Shown: positions 25,806-37,676 of the stretch, one piece after another
Numbering within the stretch: position 1 is the stretch's first letter
Layout: each line of letters opens with the position of its first letter
From: Pseudonocardiales bacterium
GTDB lineage: Bacteria; Actinomycetota; Actinomycetes; Mycobacteriales; Pseudonocardiaceae
Reading direction: 5' to 3'
NCBI GenBank assembly: GCA_023252195.1
Contig: JAHEXI010000006.1
Span: forward strand, 1 to 64,000
DNA: 64,000 nt
The notes under the pieces: model-generated
Database searches by the model: none
Seen by the model: only the letters and a program-made list of their open reading frames with translations
Told to the model about the DNA's origin: nothing
Made by a program: the position numbers and the translations under genes

Positions 25806-26479
25806 ATGACCAGGTATGCAGCACCGGGCACCGACGGCAGCGTGGTGTCCTTCCAATCCCGGTACGACCACTACATCGGTGGCGAATACGTGCCACCGGC
25901 CACCGGCCAATACTTCGAGAACCCGACGCCGGTCACTGGGCAGGCGTTCACCGAGATCGCCCGTGGCACCGCCGCCGACATCGACCGGGCGCTGGACGCA
26001 GCACACGGCGCGGCACCCGCGTGGGGCCGCACGTCGGTCGCCGAGCGTGCCGCATCCTCAACCATATCGCCGACCGGATGCAGGCCAACCTTGAGGTCCT
26101 CGCGGTCGCCGACAGCTGGGACAACGGCAAACCGGTCCGCGAGACGCTGGCGGCGGACATCCCGCTGGCCATCGATCACTTCCGCTGCTTCGCGGGCGCG
26201 ATCAGGGCGCAGGAGGGCGGCATCTCCGACATCGGGGACGGCCTGGTCGCCTACCACTACCACGAGCCGCTCGGCGTGGTCGGCCAGATCATCCCGTGGA
26301 ACTTCCCGATCCTGATGGCGGTGTGGAAGCTCGCGCTCGCGCTCGCCGCCGGCAACGCGGTCGTACTCAAACCCGCCGAGCAGACGCCCGCCTCGATCCA
26401 TGTGCTGCTCTCGATCATCGGTGACCTGCTGCCCCCGGGCGTGCTCAACGTCGTCAACGGCTTCGGCGTCGAGGCGGGA
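25806..26479 (+). pseudogene. Aldehyde dehydrogenase, frameshifted and truncated
   Basis: The N-terminal 225 or so residues of an ExaC/AldA-type NAD-dependent aldehyde dehydrogenase are visible: [20 protein letters not shown], then after a one-base loss near 26050 [20 protein letters not shown], the [20 protein letters not shown] cofactor region and [20 protein letters not shown]. Homology stops at GFGVEAGKP, before the catalytic Glu and Cys, where an unrelated sequence is joined. The gene cannot encode an active enzyme. Confidence 0.85.
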
Positions 26480-26782
26480 AAGCCGTCAGGTGGATGTTGC
26501 GACGGGAGCTCGCCGATGTGCTATCCGGCTGGCGAATTCCGGACTGGCGGCTCAGATGTGCTGCTCGACGATCTGCACATCGAAGGATTCCCCGAGCCGG
26601 TACCGGTGTGGATGTCAGTCTCGCAGTTCGAGTACTGGCGGCACACCCATCTGACCATCGACATCGTGCCCGGTCGCGGCAGCAGGTTCTCGCTGGAGGC
26701 ACCAGAGGGCGTGCGGTTCCTGATCCGGTCCCGGCTGCTCACCGAGGAAGAACTACATTCCGCAGACCGCTCCACACCGTAA
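26480..26782 (+). pseudogene. Unidentified gene 3' end joined to the aldehyde dehydrogenase remnant
   Basis: After the junction the frame encodes [20 protein letters not shown], then [20 protein letters not shown] and [15 protein letters not shown], ending at a TAA. Another frame just before it reads [20 protein letters not shown]. Together these suggest the remains of a separate short gene whose middle has been lost. I do not recognise the family. Confidence 0.4.
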
Positions 26783-26794
26783 CGAACCCTCGTG

Positions 26795-26856
26795 CCGTGA
26801 ACTCGACACCGCGGACGTTTCCATCGCCGGGAATGTCGGTGGTGTCGAGTTCACGG
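26795..26856. terminator. Long imperfect hairpin between convergent genes
   Basis: The outer arms CCGTGAACTCGACACC (26795-26810) and its exact complement (26841-26856) extend inward with mismatches. It is placed between the aldehyde dehydrogenase remnant (plus) and the rhomboid gene (minus), ending just after the rhomboid stop codon, so it is likely a bidirectional terminator. Confidence 0.7.
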
Positions 26857-27630
26857 GCGTGCGGTTTGCACGCCTGCGCTGCGCATCGTGAGCGCAACGA
26901 GGGCCCCTACGATGAAGCCGAACACGTGGGCGATGTAGGCGACTGATCCCGCTGAGGAGACGGCGTACCCGGCGGTGTAGATCCACTGCAACAGGAACCA
27001 CAGGCCTAGCACGAGCCAGGCGGGTAGCCGTAGCGGGATGAAGAACAGCAGCGGCACCAGGCTCCAGACTCTGGCTCGCGGGTAGAGCACGATATAGGCA
27101 CCCAACACACCGGCGATCGCCCCGGACGCCCCGATCAGCACCTCCGTCGAGTCGGCGTGGGTGAGCGCGAAGCCGTAGGTGGCCACCATGCCGCAGGCCA
27201 GGTAGAACAACAGATATCGGAGCCGGCCGAAGCGGTCCTCGATGTTGTTGCCGAAGATCCACAAAAACAGCATGTTGCCGAGCAGGTGTAGCCAGCTGCC
27301 GTGCAGGAACAGCGACGTCAACGCCGACAGCGCCGGGATCTTGGAGTAGTCCGGGCGGGCAAGGACGCAGCCCGGACCTCGATCGCCGATTGCGATCTGT
27401 CCATCCGGAACCAGGGCCTGCGGCTGGTTGTGCACCAGCTCGGTGGGGATCGCCGCGAAGCGGTCGTAGAACGCCTCCTGCTGGCAGGTCTGCGCGAGAC
27501 CCGCCGCACCCGTCACCGTGGTCGCCGAGGCGGGCGTGAGCAGGAAAACGAGGATGTTCGCCGCAATCAGCAGGTAGGTAACCCACGGCGTGTGACGAAC
27601 CGGGTTGACATCATGGACCGGGATTACCAT
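26851..27630 (-). CDS. Rhomboid-family intramembrane serine protease
   Basis: The protein has 259 residues with six or seven hydrophobic segments. The catalytic Ser is Ser169 in GASGAIAGVLGAY and the catalytic His is His235 in AHVFGFIVGALVAL. The family motif LTSLFLHGSWLHLLGNMLFL (about 104-123) and the NNIEDRFGRLRY loop are present. A large loop of about 65 residues with two Cys follows the first helix. It probably cleaves membrane substrates within the bilayer; the substrate is unknown. The ATG at 27630 begins MVIPVHDVNPVRHTPWVTYL, a common N-terminus in this family. Confidence 0.9.
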   Translation of the reverse strand: MVIPVHDVNPVRHTPWVTYLLIAANILVFLLTPASATTVTGAAGLAQTCQQEAFYDRFAAIPTELVHNQPQALVPDGQIAIGDRGPGCVLARPDYSKIPALSALTSLFLHGSWLHLLGNMLFLWIFGNNIEDRFGRLRYLLFYLACGMVATYGFALTHADSTEVLIGASGAIAGVLGAYIVLYPRARVWSLVPLLFFIPLRLPAWLVLGLWFLLQWIYTAGYAVSSAGSVAYIAHVFGFIVGALVALTMRSAGVQTARP

Positions 27631-27684
27631 CTCGCCAGCTTGCCCGGTCGACGCCGGAAGTCGCGAGCCGGCGACGCGGTGGGA

Positions 27685-27882
27685 CTACGGGTTGCCAGAC
27701 TTGTCGGGTCCGCCGCCGTGGCCGAATTTGGTGTCCAACCACCAGGTGTTGTGGCATAGCGGGCACTGGACGTACACGAGGTTGGCGTTGGACTTGAGCA
27801 GGTATAGGCCATCCGCGTTCGGGCAGTGGGTACAGCTGCGCCAGACCTTCCGGCCGATGTCAACTGATGGGTCTAGGGCCAT
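27685..27882 (-). CDS. Small zinc-ribbon protein
   Basis: Sixty-five residues from the ATG at 27882. Two Cys pairs (CTHC and CPLC) about 24 residues apart form a probable zinc ribbon: VWRSCTHCPNADGLYLLKSN, then YVQCPLCHNTWW. No other domain is present. It lies 54 bases upstream of the rhomboid gene in the same direction and could be cotranscribed with it. An upstream frame extension to 28038 is unconserved. Confidence 0.62.
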   Translation of the reverse strand: MALDPSVDIGRKVWRSCTHCPNADGLYLLKSNANLVYVQCPLCHNTWWLDTKFGHGGGPDKSGNP

Positions 27883-28064
27883 CGGAACCACTCCTCTCTG
27901 CTCAGATATCAGCATCCGTCTCAACCAACATACCTGCGAGCCAGTGAGTGCCGTTGCGGCAGCTCCAGTAACCGCAACCCATGCTCCACATCGGACGGGA
28001 CTACCCAACGTTGGCTGAGCACCCAGGGCATCGTGCATCCCGCTGCGCCTTCACCGGTCCGCCC

Positions 28065-28126
28065 GCCATTCGGCTCCGAACGGCGCAATTGTCTAGGCTC
28101 AGGAGCGTCATTCGGCTCCGAATGGC
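28065..28126. repeat. Pair of ATTCGGCTCCGAA palindromes
   Basis: GCCATTCGGCTCCGAACGGC (28065-28084) and CATTCGGCTCCGAATGGC (28109-28126) are self-complementary and can also pair with each other as hairpin arms. The same core appears at 39835-39884. The position is between divergent genes, so it is not an ordinary terminator; it may be a dispersed repeat or an operator of the downstream gene. Confidence 0.65.
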
Positions 28127-28134
28127 GATGGGCG

Positions 28135-28824
28135 GTGATCGTGATAGAGAAGGTGCTGGCGCGCGGGGTGGCCAGCGTGGAGGTGTTCTGCGACCCTCCC
28201 GACGCGGTGCTGTATCCAGGCGAAGCGCAGCTGATCACCCGTGCGGTGGACAAGCGGCGCCGCGAGTTCCGCACGGTCCGGCACTGCGCCCGGCAGGCGC
28301 TGCGTCAGCTCGGGCTGCCCCCCGTGCCGGTGCTGCGCGGTGAGCGCGGCGAGCCCAGGTGGCCAGCAGACGTCGTGGGCAGCATGACCCACTGCGCCGG
28401 TTATCGAGCCGCCGCCGTCGCGCACAGCCGCGACTTCCGCGCGGTGGGCATCGATGCTGAACCGCACGAACCCCTACCGGCAGGGGTACTGGCGGTCATC
28501 GCTCGCCATGAGGAGCAGGAACACCTACGTGAGCTGGCCGCCGCAGATCGGGCGACATGCTGGGATCGGATCCTGTTCTGCGCCAAGGAGACGGTGTACA
28601 AGACGTGGTTTCCGCTGACCCACCGCTGGCTGGGATTCGAGGACGCCACCGTCACCATCAACCCCGGCACGACCGATCCCGAACAAGGCTGTTTCTCCGC
28701 GCGCCTGCTGGTAGCCGGGCCCACCATCACCGGTCACCCCCTGATCCGATTGGACGGTCGCTGGCTGCGCAACCACGAATTCGTGATCACGACCGTCACA
28801 CTGCCAGCCGAACGCCGAGCTTGA
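28135..28824 (+). CDS. 4'-phosphopantetheinyl transferase (EntD/Sfp type)
   Basis: About 229 residues from the GTG at 28135 (a second GTG at 28141 is equally possible). Conserved parts are RRREFRTVRHCARQALRQLG near the N-terminus, GEPRWPADVVGSMTHCAGY, the Mg-binding VGIDAEP and the WDRILFCAKETVYKTWFPLT helix with the catalytic Glu and Lys. The enzyme transfers phosphopantetheine from CoA to carrier proteins of fatty acid, polyketide or peptide synthases. No such synthase gene is in the window, so it probably serves genes elsewhere. Confidence 0.9.
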   Translation: MIVIEKVLARGVASVEVFCDPPDAVLYPGEAQLITRAVDKRRREFRTVRHCARQALRQLGLPPVPVLRGERGEPRWPADVVGSMTHCAGYRAAAVAHSRDFRAVGIDAEPHEPLPAGVLAVIARHEEQEHLRELAAADRATCWDRILFCAKETVYKTWFPLTHRWLGFEDATVTINPGTTDPEQGCFSARLLVAGPTITGHPLIRLDGRWLRNHEFVITTVTLPAERRA

Positions 28825-28934
28825 TCCGTCGCGGCCACCAGACAGCCCCGATTCGACATCCGTTGTTCACCGGCCGTTTCGCTTGATCTGCGAGGCTCCA
28901 CGCGCTGGACCCCCTCGACGACGAAGGGCTCGAC

Positions 28935-30062
28935 ATGGACGTCCTCGTCCTGGTCGTGATCATCACCGCGTTGGTCTTCGACTTCACCAATGGCTTCCAC
29001 GACACCGCCAACGCCATGGCGACGTCGATCGCCACCGGGGCGCTGAAGCCGAGGGTCGCCGTTGCCATCTCGGGTGTGCTCAACCTCGTCGGTGCGTTCC
29101 TGTCGGTGGCTGTCGCCAAGACGATTTCCAGCGGGCTGGTCGATGACACCAAGATCAGTCCGGTGGTGATCTTCGCTGGTCTGATCGGGGCCATCTTGTG
29201 GAACCTGCTGACCTGGCTTGTCGGGTTGCCGTCCAGCTCGTCGTACGCGCTGGTGGGCGGGTTGATCGGGGCCACCTGGGTAGCTGCGGGCGGCGACGCG
29301 GTGCACTTCGCCTCGGTGGTGTCCAAGGTCTTGATCCCGATGGTCCTGGCACCGGTGGTCGCCGGCGTGGTGGCGCTGGTCGGCACCTACCTCGCGTACC
29401 GGATCACGGCGCGAGCCGACCGAGACGCGGTAGGCCGCGGCTTCAAGGCCGGCCAGGTGATCTCGGCCTCGATGGTCTCGCTGGCTCACGGCACCAACGA
29501 CGCGCAGAAGACGATGGGCGTCATCACCCTGACACTGATCACCGCCGGGTCGCTGCCATCCGGCTCCGGACCGCCGTTCTGGGTGATTCTCACGGCGGGG
29601 CTGGCTATCGCCCTGGGCACCTACCTGGGTGGCTGGCGGATCATCCGAACGCTCGGCAAGCGAGTCACCGAGATCGAGACACCGCAGGGCTTCGCCGCCG
29701 AGACAGCCAGCACTGGCGTCATCCTGGTCTCCGCGCAGCTCGGGTTCCCGCTGTCGACCACCATGGTGGTCTCGGGCGCGATCTTCGGGGTGGGGACCGG
29801 CCGACGGCTGGCTTCGGTGCGGTGGGGACTGGCCGGTCAGATGTTGCTCGGCTGGCTGTTGACGTTGCCGTCCGCGGCCATCGTCGGTGCTCTGGCGGCC
29901 CAGGTGGCCCAGACCGGAACCACCGGGACTGTGGTCGTCGGTGTGGTCGGTGCGGTCATCGCCGGCGGTATCTACGCGCTGTCCCGACGTGATCCGGTGG
30001 GCCCGAACAACGTCAACGACGTGCCCGCGAGGCGGCTACAGTCCGCTGGGGCCGAGGTGTAA
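28935..30062 (+). CDS. PiT-family low-affinity inorganic phosphate transporter
   Basis: The protein has 375 residues and about ten membrane segments. The two PiT signatures are present: FDFTNGFHDTANAMATSIAT near residue 15 and SLAHGTNDAQKTMGVITLTL near residue 180. It imports metal-phosphate together with protons. A small membrane protein gene follows after two bases and is probably translated with it. Confidence 0.94.
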   Translation: MDVLVLVVIITALVFDFTNGFHDTANAMATSIATGALKPRVAVAISGVLNLVGAFLSVAVAKTISSGLVDDTKISPVVIFAGLIGAILWNLLTWLVGLPSSSSYALVGGLIGATWVAAGGDAVHFASVVSKVLIPMVLAPVVAGVVALVGTYLAYRITARADRDAVGRGFKAGQVISASMVSLAHGTNDAQKTMGVITLTLITAGSLPSGSGPPFWVILTAGLAIALGTYLGGWRIIRTLGKRVTEIETPQGFAAETASTGVILVSAQLGFPLSTTMVVSGAIFGVGTGRRLASVRWGLAGQMLLGWLLTLPSAAIVGALAAQVAQTGTTGTVVVGVVGAVIAGGIYALSRRDPVGPNNVNDVPARRLQSAGAEV

Positions 30063-30064
30063 GC

Positions 30065-30304
30065 ATGAATATCGACTGGAGTGCCCTCGGCGAGGTGTTC
30101 GTCGTCTCGTTCGGGGCCGCCATCACAGTGATCGTGCTGTTCTCCTTCGGCATCAGAGCGCTCGCCGGACCAGCGGCCGATCCGACGTCAGCACCACGGC
30201 AGACCGGGGCGGAGGTGACCCCGCGACCGGCGCTGGCAGTGCTCTGTTTGCTCGCCTGTGCCCTCGTGGTCGGCTACGGCTTGTACCTGATCATCGCTAA
30301 GTGA
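30065..30304 (+). CDS. Small two-helix membrane protein downstream of the phosphate transporter
   Basis: Seventy-nine residues with two hydrophobic helices (FVVSFGAAITVIVLFSFGIR and ALAVLCLLACALVVGYGLYL) joined by a Pro/Ala-rich loop. Proteins of this size and layout often follow pit genes in actinomycetes, suggesting an accessory subunit. The start is three bases after the transporter stop codon. No catalytic motif is present. Confidence 0.75.
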   Translation: MNIDWSALGEVFVVSFGAAITVIVLFSFGIRALAGPAADPTSAPRQTGAEVTPRPALAVLCLLACALVVGYGLYLIIAK

Positions 30305-30358
30305 CCGTGCGCTACGATTTCCGGCCTCCTGCTGCCTCAAACGGATGGTGGTAAGCGC

Positions 30359-30433
30359 ATGCTCGGCGCGCTCGAAGTGCCCGATCCCGGTGTCGTCGTC
30401 GATGACCTCAATGAGCTGGCGAGCCGATGGTGA
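30359..30433 (+). pseudogene. Possible 3' remnant of a HAD phosphatase / beta-phosphoglucomutase
   Basis: The 24-codon stretch MLGALEVPDPGVVVDDLNEL plus ASRW resembles the C-terminal end of HAD-type beta-phosphoglucomutases and overlaps the GH65 start (ATGGTGA), as the intact partner gene does in mycobacteria (Rv3400-Rv3401 type). The rest of the HAD gene is missing. The assignment rests on position and a short motif only. Confidence 0.3.
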
Positions 30434-32795
30434 TCGAGCAGAACCAGTTCGCCGTAGAACCATGGGCAGTTCGGGAGAACCGCCTGGATCTGGCCGCCAT
30501 GGGACAGACAGAGTCGGTTTTCGCACTGGCCAACGGACACATCGGACTGCGCGGAAACCTTGACGAGGGCGATCCGCACGCGCTGCCCGGCAGCTACCTC
30601 AACTCCTTTTATGAGCTGCGGCCGCTGCCCTATCCTGAGGGCGGCTACGGCTACCCCGAGTCGGGGCAGACGATTGTCAATGTCACCAACGGTAAGCTGA
30701 TCCGGCTGCTGGTCGATGACGAGCCGTTGGACGTGCGATACGGGGAGCTGCGCTCGCATGAACGGGTGCTCGACCTGCGGGCGGGGACGCTGCGCCGTCG
30801 GGTGGAGTGGGTGTCCCCCGCCGGTAAGGCGGTGCGGGTCGCCTCGCAGCGGATGGTGTCGCTGGTCCAACGAGCTGTCGTCGCAATCCACTACGAGGTC
30901 GAGCCGGTCGACCAGCCGGTGCTGCTGGTCGTGCAGTCTGAGCTGTTCGCCAACGAACAGCTGCCCGTCACCACGCACGACCCGCGGGTGGCTGCGGCGC
31001 TGTCCGAACCGCTGGTCGCCGAGCAGCACCGGTGCAACGACACCGGCGCCACGCTGCTGCACAGCACTCGCAATTCTGGGCTGCGGATGGCCGCGGCCAT
31101 GGATCACGAGGTAATCGGACCGTCCCGAACGGAGTTTCAATCTTCAGCGACCGAGCACGTCGCACGGACCACAGTGATCTGCCGGCTGCAACCCGGTCAG
31201 CGGCTTCGGGTGGTGAAGTACCTCGCCTACGGCTGGTCCTCGCAACGGTCGGTTCCGGCGCTCAACGACCAGGTCAGAGCGGCTCTGGCAGCGGCGCGCT
31301 ACACCGGTTGGGCCGGGTTGACCACTGAGCAGCGGGGGTACCTCGACGACTTCTGGGCCGCGGCCGACGTGGAGGTCGACGGCAACTCACAGCTCCAGCA
31401 GGCGGTCCGGTTCGCTTTGTTCCACGTGCTGCAGGCCGGGGCGCGCGCCGAGGGGCGAGGAATCGCGGCCAAGGGCCTGACCGGCCCCGGATACGACGGC
31501 CATACCTTCTGGGACACCGAGACCTTCGTGCTGCCGGTGCTCAGCCACACGGTGCCGGACGCGGCTGCCGACGTTCTCCGTTGGCGCCAGCAGACCCTGC
31601 CACTGGCGCTCGAGCGTGCCGGCCAGCTCGGCCTGGCCGGTGCGGCTTTTCCGTGGCGCACGATCCGTGGCCAAGAATGCTCCGGATACTGGCCCGCGGG
31701 TACCGCGGCCTTCCACATCAACGCCGACATCGCCGACGCGGCGATCCGCCATGTGACGGCCACTGGCGACGCCGACTTCGAGCGCGATATCGCGCTGGAG
31801 CTGCTGGTGCAGACAGCACGACTGTGGCGCTCGTTGGGCCATCATGACCTGGCGGGTCACTTCCGCATCGACGGTGTCACCGGGCCCGACGAGTACAGCG
31901 CGGTGGCCGACAACAACGTCTACACCAATCTGATGGCGCAGCGGAATCTGCGGGCGGCCGCAGATGCCGTGGGGCGGCACTTGGAACGTGCGGCCGCCCT
32001 GGGCGTCGACGCTGAGGAAGCCGCGTCCTGGCGTGACGCGGCGGCTGACATGGTGGTGCCCTACGACGAGAAGCTCGGTGTGCACCCGCAGGCTGAGGGG
32101 TTCACCGAGCACGCGATGTGGGACTTCGCCGGCACCACGCCGGATCAATATCCGCTGCTGTTGCACTTCCCCTACTTCGATCTGTACCGCAAACAGGTGG
32201 TGAAGCAGGCCGATCTGGTGTTGGCCATGCACCTGTGCCCGGAGGCGTTCACCGATGAGCAGAAGGCCCGCAACTTCGCCTACTACGAGCGGATCACCGT
32301 CCGTGACTCGTCCCTGTCGGCAGCGACCCAGGCGGTGCTGGCCGCCGAGACCGGGCATCTCGACCTCGCGTACGACTACCTCTGCGAGACCGCGCTGATG
32401 GATCTGGCCGATCTGGCGCACAACACCAGCAATGGCCTGCACGTCGCGTCGCTGGCCGGTGCGTGGTCTGCGGTGGTGGCCGGGTTCGGCGGGCTGCGCC
32501 ATCTCGATGACGGCGGTCTGGCATTCGCGCCCCGGTTGCCGCAGACACTGACCAGAATCACTTTCCGGTTGCGCTGGCGCGGTCGGCGGCTGCGGGTGGA
32601 GATCACCCCCGGGCACACGGAGTACCAGCTTCTCGAGGGCGCCGGGCTGGAGCTGCGGCACCACGGGCAGCCCGTCACGGTCACGATGGACGCGCCGGTC
32701 ATGCAGACGATCCCGCCGGTCCCGTCGACGGATCACGTCGCGCAGCCGCAAGGGCGGGAGCCACTCGCTCGCCGGTTGCCCGGCGACGCGGCCAG

Positions 32796-32799
<4 letters not shown>
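30427..32799 (+). CDS. GH65-family glycoside phosphorylase or hydrolase
   Basis: The protein has 790 residues. The N-terminal domain contains ESVFALANGHIGLRGNLDEG. The catalytic (alpha/alpha)6 barrel shows GPGYDGHTFWDTETFVLPVL, FPWRTIRGQECSGYWPAGTA and GVTGPDEYSAVADNNVYTN with the general-acid Glu in GPDEY. The C-terminal beta domain includes TRITFRLRWRGRRLRVEIT. The family cleaves alpha-glucobioses such as maltose, trehalose or kojibiose, mostly by phosphorolysis; the exact substrate cannot be told from sequence. The usual HAD partner is only a remnant, so product handling may depend on a gene elsewhere. Its stop overlaps the convergent PfkB gene by four bases. Confidence 0.92.
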
Positions 32800-35240
<2,441 letters not shown>

Positions 35241-35254
35241 AGGCCGCGGACCGA

Positions 35255-36130
35255 CTAAGGGATGCGGCCGCGACGAAGCAGATCCTGCAACGCTGCGGCC
35301 GCCGGTTCGCAGGCCGCGGTTTCGCCCAACGGGTGCGAGACCGCGCCGGGAACGACCGGTTGGGGGCCGTCGGCCCGGTAACAGCTCACCCGCCGCCACC
35401 CGCCGTCGGTGTCCGGCACCATCAGCGCGGCCACCGGGTGCAGCCGCTCTGGCCGCAGCGGCACCGAACCACCCTGTAGCAGACCAAATTCGGCGATCAC
35501 CCGGCTCAGCGCCACGGCGCCTCGCTCGCCCGATCGGCGCGGACCGCCGGGCAACCGCAACCCCGCAGGGGTGGGCAGCAGTGCCAGGTTGGAGTCGCTG
35601 ATCCGCAGCCACGCGACCTCGGCACGTACGTCGCCGCCTCCGGTGGGCCGCCAGGCGGCGAGTTGATCCAGCAGGTCGGCCGGATTGCCGGCCCGCAGCA
35701 GCCGCGCGGCAGGCAGCCCTGCTCGGACCAATGCGTCGAGCTGTTCGGCCATCGGGTCGAGCAAGCCGGTCGGGTCCAGCACGCCACACGGTTTGTCGCT
35801 GAGCCCCAGCGCCTGCTCAGTGAGCAGGGTGAGCAGATCGGCTAACACATCGATCCCGCCGGGCAGCACCACAACAGCGTCAGACAGCAGCCGCACCGCA
35901 TCCATCCGTCCGACCGGCCCGTTCACCGCCCGCCGGTCGGCGGCACGGGTTCCTGGTTCGGCGCCCCGCGGTAAGACTTCCACGACGTCAGATTCCGGCC
36001 CGATGGAGTCGAATGGGACCGGCCCAGCGACTCCGAGCACCAACCCCCAGCCTCGGCGATCGAGCTCGGTTTCCAATTGCCGGACGGCGCCGGCGAACTG
36101 CGCAGCACCTCCGAGAATGCCGATCCGCAC
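35255..36130 (-). CDS. LOG-like Rossmann domain fused to a Nudix-like domain, both with degenerate motifs
   Basis: The protein has 291 residues. Residues 1-165 follow the LOG (lysine decarboxylase-like, cytokinin-activating) layout: RIGILGGAAQFA start, a RLLSDAVVVLPGGIDVLADL segment and QALGLSDKPCGVLDPTGLLD. The diagnostic PGGxGTxxE is changed to PGGIDVLAD, so the catalytic Glu is missing. Residues about 165-275 resemble a Nudix fold with GGPRRSGE, then R and EFGL where a true Nudix box has REUxEExGU. Both active sites look altered, so a binding or regulatory function is more likely than catalysis. The fusion itself is visible in the sequence; the domain names are my recognition. Confidence 0.68.
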   Translation of the reverse strand: MRIGILGGAAQFAGAVRQLETELDRRGWGLVLGVAGPVPFDSIGPESDVVEVLPRGAEPGTRAADRRAVNGPVGRMDAVRLLSDAVVVLPGGIDVLADLLTLLTEQALGLSDKPCGVLDPTGLLDPMAEQLDALVRAGLPAARLLRAGNPADLLDQLAAWRPTGGGDVRAEVAWLRISDSNLALLPTPAGLRLPGGPRRSGERGAVALSRVIAEFGLLQGGSVPLRPERLHPVAALMVPDTDGGWRRVSCYRADGPQPVVPGAVSHPLGETAACEPAAAALQDLLRRGRIP

Positions 36131-36323
36131 ACAGACACGTTAGCCCGAATGGCGGTGCACTGGCGCGCAGTGCGCTCGACATAAGCCAGTACGCCCGTAG
36201 AATTGACCAAATCCGGCTCACGAGGACGGTGACGAACTCGGTGCCTGCCGCATCGACGCCCGGCTGCTGTAGGTCCCCGGGCTGCGGGCCCGGCCACCCC
36301 CACTCGCTATCCGTGCGGACGAT

Positions 36324-37676
36324 GTGATGGGCGTCCTGCGTGCCATCTGGGACTTCTTGGGCCCATTGTGGGGCCTGTTCGGGCTCGCTGCACTGACCGC
36401 GGGCACCTTCGTCTTCGTCGCCGGTGAATTCGCCCTCGCCACCCTGGAACGCAGCACTGTCGACGCACACGTCCAGCAGGTCGGCGACCGTCGGTCCCGC
36501 CAGGTCCAGCATGCTCGCAGCACGCTGTCCTTCCAGCTCTCCGGCGCTCAGGTCGGCATCACCATCACCACTTTGCTCACCGGGTACGTGGCGCAGCCGG
36601 CCATCGCCGGGTTGATTCGGCCCGCTCTGCAAGCGGTCGGACTGTCCGCGAGCTCCGTCGACGGGGTCTCGCTGGGAGTCGGGTTAACGTTGGCGACCGC
36701 GTTGTCGATGATTTTCGGCGAGCTTGTGCCGCAGAATCTGGCGATCTCCAGGCCGCTGCAGACGGCGCGGCAGGTCGCTGGGGCGGTCAATGCGTTTTCC
36801 CGCGGCTTCCGCTGGTTGATCTCCATCTTGAACGGGACGGCCAACTGGATTGTCCGTCGGCTGGGGATCGAACCGGCCGAGGATTTGCGCTCCGCTCGTT
36901 CACCGCAGGAGCTCGGTTCGTTGGTTCGCAGCAGCGCTGCACAGGGCACGTTGGACGAGGGCACCGCAACCTTGCTGGATCGTTCGCTGCGCTTCGGTGA
37001 GCGCACCGCTGAGGAGTTGATGACCCCTCGGGTCCGGGTGCAGGCGCTGCGGGCGGACGAGTCGGTACTTGCCCTGGTGGACGCCGCGCGGCGGACCGGA
37101 TTGTCCCGCTTCCCGGTGTACGGCAGCGACCTCGACGACGTGCGCGGCGTGGTGCACGTCAAGCAGGCCTTCGCGGTGCCAGCCGGCCTACGTGCGGCGT
37201 CCCAGGTCGGCGCGCTGGCCAGCACGGTCCCCACTGTGCCGAGCTCACTGGACGGTGATGCGCTGCTCGACCGGTTACGGGGCCAGGGTCTTCAAGTCGC
37301 GATCGTGGTCGACGAGTACGGCGGTACCGCGGGGATCGTCACCCTCGAGGACTTGGTGGAAGAGATCGTCGGTGAGGTCCGCGACGAGCATGATCCGCTG
37401 GAGGTTTCCCCGGTCCAAGCGCTGGACGAACAGAGCTGGATCATCTCCGGGCTGTTACGGGCCGACGAGGTGGCCGATGCGGTGGGATTCGTGATGCCCG
37501 AGGGCGACTACGAGACCGTGGCGGGACTGGTGCTGGAACGGCTGGGCCGCATTCCTGACGTCGGCGACGAGGTTGCGCTCGACGGGTGGCGGCTGACCGT
37601 GCAGCGGATGGACCGCCGTCGCATTGCGGATTTGCGACTCACCCAGACTGCGCTCGCTGAGCAGGCGGTGCCATGA
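36324..37676 (+). CDS. CNNM/CorC-type membrane protein with CBS pair (hemolysin family, Rv1842c-like)
   Basis: The protein has 450 residues. A DUF21 domain with four hydrophobic segments (residues about 1-190: [40 protein letters not shown]) is followed by a CBS pair (about 210-335, beginning [17 protein letters not shown]) and a CorC_HlyC domain (about 350-435). Family members are linked to Mg/Co ion transport or efflux. It starts at GTG 36324 or ATG 36327. The next gene overlaps by four bases (ATGA) and encodes a shorter paralogue, so the two likely act together. Confidence 0.9.
   Translation: MMGVLRAIWDFLGPLWGLFGLAALTAGTFVFVAGEFALATLERSTVDAHVQQVGDRRSRQVQHARSTLSFQLSGAQVGITITTLLTGYVAQPAIAGLIRPALQAVGLSASSVDGVSLGVGLTLATALSMIFGELVPQNLAISRPLQTARQVAGAVNAFSRGFRWLISILNGTANWIVRRLGIEPAEDLRSARSPQELGSLVRSSAAQGTLDEGTATLLDRSLRFGERTAEELMTPRVRVQALRADESVLALVDAARRTGLSRFPVYGSDLDDVRGVVHVKQAFAVPAGLRAASQVGALASTVPTVPSSLDGDALLDRLRGQGLQVAIVVDEYGGTAGIVTLEDLVEEIVGEVRDEHDPLEVSPVQALDEQSWIISGLLRADEVADAVGFVMPEGDYETVAGLVLERLGRIPDVGDEVALDGWRLTVQRMDRRRIADLRLTQTALAEQAVP

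Noticed and set aside
31387-32751. A 454-codon open frame antisense to the GH65 gene
   Set aside because: No recognisable domain; the opposite strand encodes a clear GH65 enzyme.
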